This document shows, in pieces, positions 47,230-59,079 of a DNA stretch of 64,000 nucleotides. The notes beneath the pieces are model-generated. The model saw only the letters and a list, made by a program, of their open reading frames with translations. It was not told where the DNA came from and searched no databases. The DNA comes from Straminergon stramineum. Lineage: Eukaryota > Streptophyta > Bryopsida > Hypnales > Calliergonaceae. Within the stretch, counting starts at the first letter, position 1; every line of letters begins with the position of its first letter. Location of the stretch: positions 18,543,001-18,607,000 of the forward strand of contig OY987272.1 of NCBI GenBank assembly GCA_963920665.1, given 5' to 3'. The position numbers were made by a program, and so were the translations under genes.

Positions 47230-50200
47230 TGTTGTCACAAGACATAATCTCGGAATCCACCGGGTTAGTATAAGATAGGGTTATAATAGTATGGAATTTT
47301 TTGAAAATTCTAATAGGGAAACTAAATTAGAATCTTCTTAGTCTAAACATCGCATTAAGGTTGAGAGGATGATCCAGGTGTTCTGTAAAAGGATCCAGGA
47401 CGGATCTGGATTCTGGAAAGCCAGATACTGACAACCTATAACCTAGAATTTCGATCTAGGAATCTAGGGAACTGTTACGGGTAAACAGTCCGCTTCTAGA
47501 ATGGTCGGTAGGATGACGGGTACTTAACTCTAGCCACTCCCATTTTTCCTCCCTCTTTCTTCCACAACAGTTTTGCGCTCATATAGTTGAAAGAAAGAGT
47601 GGTGAATTAGAGATTGATTCAAGAGCTATTGATTGTTTGTCTCCACCAAATCTGAACCTAGTTCCAATTCTTGACGGTGGAGGGAGATATTCGAAAACCC
47701 TTAGTTACTGCACGGATGGTTTGTCCGACCATTTCGGAAAGGCTGAGAGACCGGTTATAGTTAGAAGACAATCTAAGTAGGATAGTGTGTGTTGGTCTAT
47801 TTCTTAGGCTGTAGACTGTAAAGAATGATCGGATGATTTAGGAGCTCGTAATAGGAGCTCTGAATCAATATAAGCTCACAATGAGGGGGCAACTTGGAAC
47901 TTGGACAGATGAGGTTTGGGCAAAGGTATATGGATTCCCTAGGAAGGGATCTAGATTAGCCTCCCAAACGGATAAGTTCGTAGTAGGGATGTTCAGGAAT
48001 GCAACCCATTCTAAGGAAGGATATGCCATTAGTGACTGTCTAGATGGAAGGCAAAAATAGGTCTTAGAGTTTTTTATTTTGATCTTGTATCCGGAAAAGC
48101 CTACCCGGGTTACGGTTATGGTAGCCAACACCATTTTTGGTGCAATGGAGGGTAGACCGATCAACGGGGGGAAAGTCATCGGAGCAATAGTCTCCAAGCT
48201 TGCCACCAATGTAGGAAAGGCTAAGACCAACCCAATTCGTCCTTACCTGTTCCACCTCTACCACTCTATAGAACTTTTGAGTAACGCAGAAATGGTAGAG
48301 TACGACACCGGATCCACAATCCTACATTACGGCCTCACGAACGAAGTGGAGGCAGAGGAGCTGGCATTCGAAGAAGAGTCGGAAGAGGAAGAGCAGCTCA
48401 TAGATTAGAGATGAAGGAAATCTACCATCCAACTTCATTAGGGAAACTCCCTAGTCCGGAGAAGGTTCCAAAGGAGCCAGAGGAAGACATTTCCGGGTTC
48501 TTCAAAACAAAATTTGACTGGGTGTTGTAGGCACAGGAGTACCATGAGACCTTAGCAGACCTTTTCAAAAGGATCAACAAGGAGTTGAAGGTCGAGCCAG
48601 AGGATATACTCGACGTAGTCAAGAAACTTCCGAATCCGGAAGAGTTGGGATGGAAGGAGAAACAGATTGAGAATCTGGAGAAGGAGAAGACTGACCTTCA
48701 AGCTAGGTTGAGTTGGGCACAAGGAGAGTTAGCCATAGCGAAGCAGAGGGAGAAGGAAGCTCTACAACTTGTCAAGAACCTATCCGGTTTGGTGGATAGA
48801 CTCGCGGAGCTCATCGTCAAGGCCTCCCTCGTTTAGAACCGGCTAATCGAGGAAAGACATCTCATCGGATCCAAGGTAGTCCGGATTCTAGTCGATTTCT
48901 CATCAAGGATGGATTCTGTACTGAAGGAGATGCACTAGCTGTTGGGGCGGATTGATCCGGACCTTGTCATGGATTTTTCCCACTTTCCGGAAATCCACTT
49001 TGACACGGAAACTCGAGTGAAGTTAACGACATCAGTGCCACTGCCGGTTAGATCGAAAATCCCTAAGGAGACTCTCCGGCATTCAACACAGTCCTTTTCA
49101 ACTCAACTAGAGAAGACCATTTGGGGGAGCGTGAAGATAGTTTGGGAGCCAGCCAAGCAACCAGATGCAACACAAGAGTTCGTGCCACCAAAAGTTACCA
49201 TATCACCACTAATTCAGACAATCCGTCCTCTTGAGAAGGAAACCTTTCAAACACCCAAGTTGCTTATCCAGAGTGACTTGGTGGATCAGATTGGAGGATA
49301 GATGAATTCGGCCTAGACTCATTCAGAAAGCTTTGAGCATATGCAGTAGCCTCAACCAAGGCAGGAGAAGACCACCATCGTTTTGGATGAGACCTCTCTA
49401 GGAGAAGAAGATGAGAGGGAGATTACTTAGATTGAGAAATCTGATGAAGAGGAGTACCAAACCGGATTAGAGGAGGAAGAAGAGGAGGACATGGAAGAGG
49501 AAGACTCGCCTCCAGAAATCCGGAAGATCCAAACCCAGGCAGCATTGAAGACGACTCTAGTGAAGGCGACTCTAAAAGCAACTCCGAGGGCATTCATCTA
49601 GGCACTCGCAAGTCAAGGCGGGAGTAGTCACAAGAAGGCACGAAAGGCAAAGTAGTTAGGGTTTTAGTTAGTTAGGATTTGAATTTTGAATCTGATTCGG
49701 GTTTTCAAGCGTGGGCCCGGGTTCTGGATTTGTAGGATTTGACTTTTTGGGTTTTTCGGGAGGTTTGTGATTGGTCACATGGATTTCCAGGTGGCTTTTT
49801 GGCTTTGGGCTTTTAAGTGAGGGGTAGGTTTGTTGACCTCTCATTCCATCCTAGTGTGTATGGTTGTTACCTTGTCGTCCTTTCTTTAATTTGAACCTTC
49901 AAGTGGACATTCAGGAATTGATCTGTCGTATATCTAGCTTTCTTGTGTTTGTTTGTGAGAGTGTTGAAGTGTAAGAGAGAGGAAGAGGAAAGGAGGAATC
50001 CAGATCTAAGGTGACTGGATCTGATTTGGGAGGGAATGTTTGTGACATAGTTTAGGCTTGTGAACACAGTCTTGTGCGCGGTGCCTTTAAAACACTAGAA
50101 TGGAAATACGGCAAGGAGTGGTGTGGGTGCAAGTCTGGAATACCAAGGAGGGTTCCGTACAGAGATAAGCAACCGCTAGCGGAAAATCCCCATCCTATTC

Positions 50201-50800
50201 TCCCTAGAAGGTCTGCCAAACCCTAGGATCAGTCTAGTGAACGACTAACAATCCCCCATTGGTTTCGGGTTTTTTTTGTTGATTTGTTGTTGTAGTGGAG
50301 AAGACTGGTTACGGCTTTGAGTGACTTGCCTTTCGGATTGGCCGTTCGGGAAGTTGTGAGAGTAATTCATGGTCTAATCTAGTGCAACATTTGGTCTAAG
50401 TGTGTTTTGTGTAGTTTAGAGAGAGAAGAGAGTGTAAGGAATACGAGTAGTGAGTCCCTAGCCCTCTACAAGATCAAAGGTGAACCCTTTGAGGATAAAA
50501 CAAAGGTACCAAAAACTAGTGTGTGTGAGAAGTGATGGATCCAAATTTCGGAAAGGAGTGGATCCGGTTTGGATTCCGGAAAGGTAGTGATCCGGAAAAG
50601 AGAGAAAAGAGGTGAAGAGAGAGCTTAAGTTGGTAATATGGATAATCTCGGCTTGCAGCAATAGTCTAGAATCCCCTAGGACGATATTTCGAGTCATTTT
50701 ACGACATTTTGGTGTTGTAATGGTACTTATGCTCCATTGCGCATGCGACGTAGAGTGGAAATAAATATTTAAGAACGATGGGATGGAATTTTTGCTCGAG
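47230..50800 (+). repeat. Copy 3 of the coiled-coil-encoding repeat family
   Basis: Aligned end to end with copy 2. Shared landmarks are a GATGATCCAGGTGTTC block near 47370, the coding region 47673-49654, a 3' block near 50290-50370, and a terminal block TTTCGAGTCATTTTACGAC near 50684-50702. No LTRs, inverted termini or poly-A tail were found. Confidence 0.7.
47673..49654 (+). pseudogene. Unrecognised coiled-coil protein, copy 3, broken mostly by TAG codons
   Basis: The start codon position of copy 2 is ACG here. Coding sequence continues with VWAKVYGFPRKGS, the core YPEKPTRVTVMVANTIFGAM (about 48088-48147), GRPINGGKVIG, PYLFHLYHSIELL, an acidic stretch ending near 48400, a coiled coil KQIENLEKEKTDLQARLSWA (48660-48720 and beyond), and GRIDPDLVMDF near 48942. 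It ends in an E-rich tail and GGSSHKKARKAK. Many breaks are TAG, for example 48528 where copy 2 encodes Gln (CAA). This copy preserves the core best and would be the one to use for a profile search. Confidence 0.6.
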
Positions 50801-53100
50801 CAATATACTCCATCAACACGTTAGTTTCTTCAAAAACTATAACAATCACAAATCTTGCAGGCCATATTGGAGGAAGATGGGCCAGCAAGAAGAACTCGGT
50901 CTAGTGCTCAAAGACTTCATTTAGGATTAGACGAAGAGCTAGTTGTGGAAGCGGGGACTCATGACAACAAAGCCGGCCCAAGTAGCACAACACACCACCC
51001 TATGAATGTTGACTAGGTGTACTTCCATGTGTTGTGGTTAGTAGCAAGTACAATGTAATAGAATTTAGCATTATAAAGGCACGTAGAATTTCGGCTTCAC
51101 TATTATTAACTACATACACTTATATAGCATTCAATAGAATATTCACACAGTGACCACATCATGCACTTTTCCAATTTTGTATTGTATGACACATGAAATA
51201 TATATACACTTTTTCAAGTTTCTATCGAAATATGTACACATGTGATTTTTGGATTCACTTGTTTCATAGGTACTTAAAGAAATAATGACCTTCTTACATT
51301 TCTTTCTTCTTTTCCAATATCTACTTCGTATTAATTCACCTAAACGAGATTGGGTCCATTGCTAACTCATAAAACATCGTGTACAAGCACAATGTAGGCA
51401 ATTCCATGTTATGAAAATACAAATCCTACATTTTCATTACATTAAACTACAAATTGCATATGATTTTCAAATTATCAATAAACAATTTTTGTTTGTGCAC
51501 GAAATATTTATGAAGGATTTAACAATTCCCTTGAAGATTTTCAGAATTAATATTAGCAATCAATAAAAAAAATGAAATGAAATAAGGCTATCAAAGCATT
51601 TCTATTAATCCCTTCTTCACACATTCAACAACTACATGAAAAAATCCCTAAGGAAATACAAATTGTACATCCAAATAAAAAAATTAGGGAGGAAAATGGC
51701 CCCCTTCCCCCCTTTTAAGCCCTCAATGCCCATTGCCCAACAATTTTGTGACAATGAAGATTTTCAAAGAATTATACCCCTTTGATCTTTTGGGCAACCC
51801 AAAGTCCAAAATGTGCCTAAAATGTTTTGTTTAAACCATACAAAAACAAAGACCACTTTGTCTACTGTACAAGGAATTAATGGTGGAAATTGTTGACACT
51901 TTCATTTTTACATTATAAATTTATAACAACTTCGGATGATTAATTTCATAGGTTAAAGAAATAGATTTTAGAAGAAAAATTTAGAAAAGACAAGTAATTC
52001 TTTTCTACACCCCCAAAAAATTGTCTTTGAAACTAAAATGAATATAAGAATTTCTTTTTTTCAAAACTTAAAAAATACAAAAATCTCTGAAATTTGTACT
52101 TTTGAAGTGTTGTACACATTTTCAAAATTGAAGTAGAAGAAGTAAAAAGAGGATATTCAACAAATTGGATCCAAAAAAATATTTTAAAATTCACATGAGT
52201 CAACTTTATAAATTTAACTATTGAATGTATTGATATTATTTTCATATTTATAGCATCAACTTCAAGGGATTTGGCTTCATTCTAATTATTTTGTATTCTT
52301 TATCATAGTAGGTTGAAGATTTTATTTTTGAAATTGTTGAAAAAAATTCAAAAAATTCTCCACTTCCTGTTTATTTGTATACAATAAAGACTATAAATGT
52401 TCAGAAAATTGTTTCTTGGCTCTCTACTACTCCTTCCATTAGAAAAACATTATATTTGCTCCCTTTTTCTTCTGGACTACATTTCCTAGATTTATTTTGT
52501 TCTTACTTTTCACATTCAAATTTTGAAAATAAAAAATTGCAACAAGTATGTAAACTTATTACTCTAAGAGCCTAAGATCCTAGTTTCTAAAATAATGAGA
52601 TCTTTTTCACCATATCAAGAATTTGCTATAAAAAATTTAAAGAAGAAACATTAGGTCCACTTCATCCTTCAAGTATGAACCCTGTCTTTTCACATTCAAT
52701 GACTAAATAAGAAATTCCCTAAAAGAATATAAATCTACATTCAAATTGGAAAAAATGTGGAGGAATTGGTCTTGCCCCCACTTTATCCTTCACACATTCA
52801 ACAACTCAATGAAAAGTCCCTAAGATAACATAAACTCTACATCCAAATTTCTTAAAAACAAATCGAGAAGGAAGTGCCCTCTTCTAAATCCCTTCATCAC
52901 ACCTTCATGAATTAAATAAAAATTCCCACATGAGAAATAGACCTACACAACTAACACAAGTACACATCCAATTTGGCAATTTCCGATGTCAAAAAAATAG
53001 AAAAGTGCTACCTTCATTGGATCATCCCCAATAATTCCTACTTCATACATTGAACAATTGAATAAAGATTTCTTTTTTGAATTATTAAATTGAAATTTTC
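50801..53100. other. AT-rich stretch without recognised genes
   Basis: No coding pattern was seen. Near-parallel phrases (fewer than 100 bp each) about CACATTCAACAAC and AAATCCCTAAG recur at about 51620, 52700, 52800 and 52910, hinting at an old tandem or dispersed repeat. Confidence 0.4.
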
Positions 53101-54093
53101 CAACCATTTCATCATTTTTCCATTAAAAATTCAAGATGCAGATGGCTTGCAATGCACTATCACATGGTAAGTTAGGCCAAAAGAGAGGGAATCCATTTTG
53201 CCCATGAGGCCTCAATGCTAGTACAAGTTGTATTGAGGTAAATGAGGTAATTAATGAGGCCATTTGACCATCATGTACTTGTAGATCTTGTCTATAGTAC
53301 AACAAGGGGCTGATAGCATTGAAGTGCTCCCCTCTTTCTTTGGAGAGGTTTAGGATCCCATGGCCCAAAGACCATTTAAAAAGTCCTTCGAGTTTCTCAC
53401 TGCGCCAGCGTTTGTGCTTGATTGAAGCGTCTGCGCTTTGGCAGGAAGGAACTAGAAAGGCCCCAACTTTTGATTTCTTCGTCTTAGCGTCCGTGCCCAA
53501 GCAATAGGGAACTGAAAAGGTCATGCCCCTCGTTCTGTTCACCCAATGTCCCTAGCCTGATGTAATGTGGGGGGCCCCTCTTCCGGGGCCCTTTGTTCGT
53601 GCCCCAATCTCGACATTGAAGCACCCCAAACTGTGAGCCTTTCCTTCTAAATCCTTGAAATTATTAGTTTTAGGCACCCATATAAAATGCTAAAAAAGAA
53701 TAATTTGGTTTGCAAGAATACTTTCATTTGGGGTAGGCTAAGGCATCTATGGAATTCTTTTTTCAATTTGTATTCCTAATGAATGGAAAAATGTTCATGG
53801 ATAGGCTAACACATTACACATGTACAATAAGGAATATATACTTTAGTAATTTGTATACAAGTATGATGGAGAACAAAGTAAAGGAGGGTGGCATTTGAGC
53901 CTAACATTACTTCTCAACTATAGGGAATGTTTGCATGTCAAAACATGTACAAGTAGTTAGTCGTAAATGACTAAATGCTCCTAAAAGTTTTCCTAAATCC
54001 TATGTACAATTATACAATGTTCATGTGCTCCTATATGTATCTCAAAAATATAATCATTATCATGATTGGATGATCATTGCACAAATTTCATGC
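53101..54093. other. Mixed stretch with a GC-rich patch
   Basis: 53280-53640 is GC-richer, with three loosely repeated segments around GCGTTTGTGCTTG, GCGTCTGCGCTTTGGC and GCGTCCGTGCCCAAGC and a GGGGCCCCTCTTCCGGGGCCC run. No gene was recognised. The minus frame 53542-53123 spans this patch and matches no family. Confidence 0.35.
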
Positions 54094-55164
54094 TTATTCA
54101 GAATGGCCTTGTACACATTGAAGGTCCTCAATCCTTTTCTAATATGCTTTCTCTCTAATACTGAAATCTCTCATTAAGGTTTCTATCTCAGAACAATGAT
54201 GTTGTTTTTGTTTTTCAGGTTCAATCTCTAAGGCTTTAATCTTTTTCAACAATGTCTCATTGCCTTCAATAGGCTTCTCCATTTCCTCGCCCACTGAATG
54301 TAATAATTCTTTACCGAGCGTAGGGAGGCATGTTGTATTTTTTGGGGAAAGCCTAAGTAGTTCTTGGTCCTACTTGTCTAGTTTAGCTAGGTGTTGGACA
54401 ATAGATATTGATGGATTAAACGATGGCCCTGATACCATGTTATCAATTCCTCTTTCTCCCATTCCAAGGTCAACACATTCGATGTCTTCTGCTTGTAGTA
54501 CCTCTTTTAAAGATTGTTCGACTTCAATACTCCTAAGAGTGTTCATCTTTTCGTCCCTCTCTTCTATCGAACATCCAAATTTGAGGTCAACATCAGAGTC
54601 TATAGTCCAATCCACACTTGTGTCCAGAATGGATTCATCACCGTGTTTCGCCTTTGAGAGCCCCCCTTGCCCTTGGAATTTTCGTTCTCTCAGGATGTCA
54701 ATGCTCTTTGGAGCTCTTATAATTGAGCTTCTAAATGTCTTCATAGTACGCCAATAGACTTTGTGATTCAGCTTTTCCTTTGCATACACCATACGTAAGA
54801 TTACAAGCTTATATTCATTTCTTGCTACAAAAGTGGTGCTATATACTTGTTGATATACTTGGATGCATCTTTCAAGGAAGTCAGAGTCTCGACAATAGTG
54901 GAGGTTTGCTATTTGGTACTTGCAATGCTTTTTATGCACACTATGTGCAAAGACTTTATCTATGTGGCACTAGTCAATATACTTTTCACATGTTTTTTGG
55001 GTCCAAGGTTGTGGTTCATTTTCCCAACCTCGAAAAGCATAGTTGGTAGGGTCAAGTAGAATATACAAGTGCTTCTTGGATATCTTACAATTGCAAGACT
55101 TCCCCTTATCACGAGGCCTCATTGCTCTAGGACCACTGCTATTTGCACCGGTAGATTGGGACAT
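54094..55164 (-). pseudogene. Unrecognised 356-codon gene broken by three TAG codons
   Basis: ATG at 55164 to TAA at 54096-54094 is one frame with TAG at 54972, 54372 and 54141 only. The N-terminus is Ser/Gly/Lys-rich. A middle part with ERCIQVYQQVYSTTFVARNE follows, then an acidic segment, then a Glu/Lys-rich end (KKIKALEIEPEKQ) likely to be a coiled coil. It is divergently placed to the hAT pseudogene, 900 bp away. It may be a second protein of the same transposon or an unrelated decayed gene. No family is recognised. Confidence 0.5.
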
Positions 55165-56064
55165 ATTGCACAACAATTTTTAGGACTTTGTCATATAGAA
55201 CTCCTCATTATGTACGGATAATTGTAGTATTTAATCACTTCTAGAGAATAGGTTTGAGTAAGCAAAATGTGTGGCATGAATATGTGATTCACACAGAAGA
55301 CGCCCCAATAAGGAGCTCAAAGGTGAAGTCTAAGATTTAGGGGCAGATGGGCAGCAACATTTGTTAGGTGGGTACTTATTGTGTCTGGGTGCGCAAGCAT
55401 GCAGCTAGGTGCGTAGATGGCAGGGGTGTGGACGCTAAGTCCGGTTGATGCCGTCCTCGCCCGGATGTCCAAGCGTGCATGCTAGGCCTTGGCGGTGAAG
55501 TCCCTGCTCGGCTATTTTTCCTTTAGTGGGTGGATGGGTGCGAACATTGGGCCATGGCAAGGGTGTGGACGGATTGCATGGTATTGATGACGTCCCCCTT
55601 TGACTGTTTGAGTCCGCGTCCCACCCCCTTCTGTCCACGCCCCACCTCCTTATGTCCACATCCATCCCCTTCTGTCCACACCCTAACCTTTTCTACCATT
55701 CATGCATGATGTCTTGGCATCCTTGTCTATTCATGTTGTGTCCACGCCCGAGTGAGACGTCCCTGGGTGAGCGTCTCTGGTTCCTGCCTCTCCCATGACA
55801 AAGTATATAAGCCATGGTGAGGTGCATCATTCCCTACGTTTTATGCCTAGGCCTCTATTCCTTGGACTTCAATTCATTTTGAGCTCCTTATGTGAGTCTA
55901 GTTGGATGGAAGACAACCCTGGTTTGCTACTGAGGTGATGTCAAAATCAGTTCAAGCAGTATTCCAGTGCTAATTGTTGTTAGTTGCACTCAATCCTATA
56001 AGATACCCAAATTTTATTTCCACTTGGTAGAAGGAAGGCATTCTCCTGAAACATCAAAAATCTG
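55165..56064. other. Divergent intergenic region between two broken genes
   Basis: A GC-rich patch (55340-55800) carries repeated GTCCACGCCC/GTCCACACCC and TGTCCA phrases. It precedes the TATA box for the plus-strand gene. Confidence 0.45.
55804..55810 (+). promoter_or_regulatory. TATA box upstream of hAT pseudogene
   Basis: TATATAA is followed by GCC, about 255 bp before the ATG at 56065. This is a sensible distance for a promoter of the plus-strand transposase gene. Confidence 0.5.
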
Positions 56065-59000
56065 ATGGGAAGTTCTTGGAAGCAAACAAAAGAGTAGGAA
56101 CCATGGTACAATTTTTTGGAAGATGGGACCAAAGTGAACTACGTTTTCTACAATGGGACATTCAACTACAAACGTGAGTGTGCTTTTGCCCACTACGAGT
56201 ATACAACGAAGTTAGAAAAGATAGTGTGTCCCAACCTTCCGTGGGTAGTACGACATAGATTTGCTAATTGTGCAAACTTTGTTCCGCCATGAATGAGTCC
56301 TCAGGACATGCGGTCTATGGAGTTGGTTCCAAGTGGTACAATTAGACTTGATTCAATGGCGAGTTCAAGTCAATCTGCTCAGAATGAAGCAATGGAAGCC
56401 ACCACAAGAGAAGGTGAGAATGTGACTGATGAAATGGAGCCTTTGCCCAGATCAAATAGTCTTGTTGCATCGAATTCCACGAGATCTCGGCCATTGCATC
56501 AACAACACATGGTGGACGCCTTAAACATTGCAAAGAGGAAGGAGTTGGATGAGAAGTGGGCATCATTTTTCTATGAGGCAAATGTAGCATTCAATGTGGC
56601 ACAGAATCCTGCTTTACTCGAGGTAGTGAGGGCAACCTTGTTGGCAAGGTTTGAGTACTATCCACCTTCTTACCATCAGTTGAGGACTCAATTCATTGAA
56701 CCCAAGAGGTTGCAAATCCAAAACGAGATAAAAGTAGAAACGGGTTTTGCAATGAAGAATTATAGAGTAAAACTATGCAGCGATGGTTGGGACAATGTAA
56801 CTCACCGGCCCCTATTGAACGTGATGATGTCATGCCCTACAGGTGGGTTTTTTTGGGGGTCCATCGACACTACTGGAGAAAATAAAACCATATTCTACAT
56901 AGCGGATAAAATAAAAATATTCATTGAGAAGGTGGGTTCTCAATATGTGACACAAATTTGTATGGACAATGCATCAAACATGCTTGAGACAATGGATGAT
57001 ATTGTTGCTACCTACCTACATATCTTCAAGCAAGGGTGCATGGCACATGCACTAGATCTATTGTTGGAAGATTGGGCCTAGGTGTAGGAATTTAAAGATT
57101 TAATTGAGAGGGCCAATAGGTTGTGCCAATACATTAAGAACCATCATGCGACTATGGCTACTTTTCGCAAGTTGAGTCCAAACTTACAACTCATAGTGCC
57201 TACTGAAACACTTTTTGCTTGTCATTTCTTCATGAGGAGACGATTGGTTGTTCTTTGAGGACTCCGAGGAGTCTTGTTGGACCTGAAAGACAAACCACAT
57301 GTTCAGAATTACTTTGCAGGGCTACGAAATATACAAGGTGGTAACCAAGCTGCTTCAAGAGGAACTAATGTAGTGTCCACCATCAAAAATCTTGTTTTTT
57401 GGCAAAGATGCACAAACTAAGTTTACATGATAGAGGATGTGTTGAAGGCCTTGCGTATATTTGATGGCAAAGAACCAACCATGGGCAGGGCATGGCTGGT
57501 AATGCACAACTTACAGGGTCATGTTTATTCATTGAGAGATCCACCCTTCAGTGTATAATCGGACATAGCGAACATCCTCGAGAAAACCTTCATTGACAAA
57601 TGGGACATGGTATTCAATGACACGCACTATGCTGTAGCCATTTTGAACTTGTACATTAAGGGCCGCATGACCCTTAATGTTGACGGAACTGCTCTTCATG
57701 CATTGTATCGGGTCATCCGAAAAATGGAGGATGTAGTGGGTGTGCGTTACGATGTTGTCATGGCAGAATTAATGGAATATGAAGAGAGCTCCAAGCCGTA
57801 TAGCCCTACCATAGCACCCAACATTTGAGCGGCAAACGTGCTTCTCCACAAATCGTGGCATAGGATTGCAGACAAGGCCTTGTCTAAAATCGCTGTGCGT
57901 CTTCTATCTCTCATGTGTTCTGCATTGTCTTGTAAAAGGAACTGGAGCATGTATTCTTTTGTTCATAACAAGATCCGGAATCGCTTAGCGTCAGAAAAGG
58001 TTGAGTCTTTGGTACATATCTATACCAATAGCTGTGTGCTTCGTGAAAGACCAGGGGTCGATCCGGTCCGTTGGTATGATGCAAACATCCTCTCGGAAGA
58101 TTTCGATCCTGATGCCCTTGGTCATGTTCCGGTAGGCGAATCCAATCGCAAACGTGATCGTGAATTCAACGCGATGCGAGCAAAAGAAGACAAGATCATT
58201 GATAGGGAAGCAAACCATGCTCCTCGAGGAGATCGAGCACCTCCAACTTACCAAGCAAACTACGATCTTTAGAGGGAGGGCACCGATCACCTTGAGGAAG
58301 CAAGGTAGTACTATAGAGATGGGGAAGATATTGAAGATGATGTCCCTCATGATTGTCGAAGACCTAATCATCATCATAGTCCGTCGCCTCCACTTCCTGA
58401 GAATGAAGACATTGCAGAAATCCACCCTTTGTCTTCTCCTTTGGAGGGAGATGAATCGAATGCTGTAAACCATGATAATCATGATAGCCCCCCGAATGGT
58501 GACCACAACAACAGAAACCTTCCTCTACAAAATAACAATGGGAATGGAGATGACTTCAACAATGGCAATGGAGGGAATGTGGAGAATCACGCAATTCCGC
58601 TCCAAAGAGGGTCTACCCACAATGGTCATCAAAATACAAGGTGTGTAGGGAGGGGTGGAATGTCTGGCGGCAATAGAGTGGTCCAAGGACTTCATGGTAC
58701 AAATGTTGGAAGTACTGCAATTGCTCCCACCATCATAGCAAATCAATTCAACGATAATGTAGCGCGGTGTTTTGACCCTAATCATGTAGAAGTTGATGTT
58801 TTTGCATTCAGAGAGGATGTCACCACTTTGCACTCTCATGTTGCGCCTTCTATAGTTTGCCATGCCCAAAATACATCAGTGTAGCGTTCGATGACCCCCC
58901 CTCGTACTACAATTCAAAATGCAATGTCTAGAGCTACCCAACAAGGGTTAGGCTTAGTGATGACTACTTAGGTTACAACTCCAAACGTTTCTAATGTTGC

Positions 59001-59079
59001 TATTGGTGGTAGATCCCCTCAATCCCCTCATTCCCACAAAATGGGTTGGTGTGAACCACAATATTGGTTCACTATTTAA
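56065..59079 (+). pseudogene. hAT-superfamily transposase (DUF659/hAT dimerisation), decayed
   Basis: One frame of 1005 codons with no indel and 12 in-frame stops: TAG at 56095, 57079, 57085, 58270, 58306, 58882 and 58969; TGA at 56290, 57256 and 57826; TAA at 57418 and 57556. Residues about 13-70 resemble a BED zinc finger in which the first Cys pair now reads Tyr-Val-Phe-Tyr. The DUF659-like core is at 56700-57080 (LCSDGWDNVTHRPLLNVM, then ICMDNASNM and GCMAHALDLLLEDW). The C-terminal hAT dimerisation motif is at 57895-58030 (LLSLMCSALSCKRNWSMYSF, NKIRNRLASEKVESL). An Asn/Gly-rich tail follows from about 58440. Terminal inverted repeats and the 8-bp duplication were not located. Confidence 0.85.

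Noticed and set aside
47230..50800. LTRs bordering the coiled-coil repeat
   Set aside because: The first and last 400 bp of copies 2 and 3 were compared by eye and show no direct or inverted similarity to each other.
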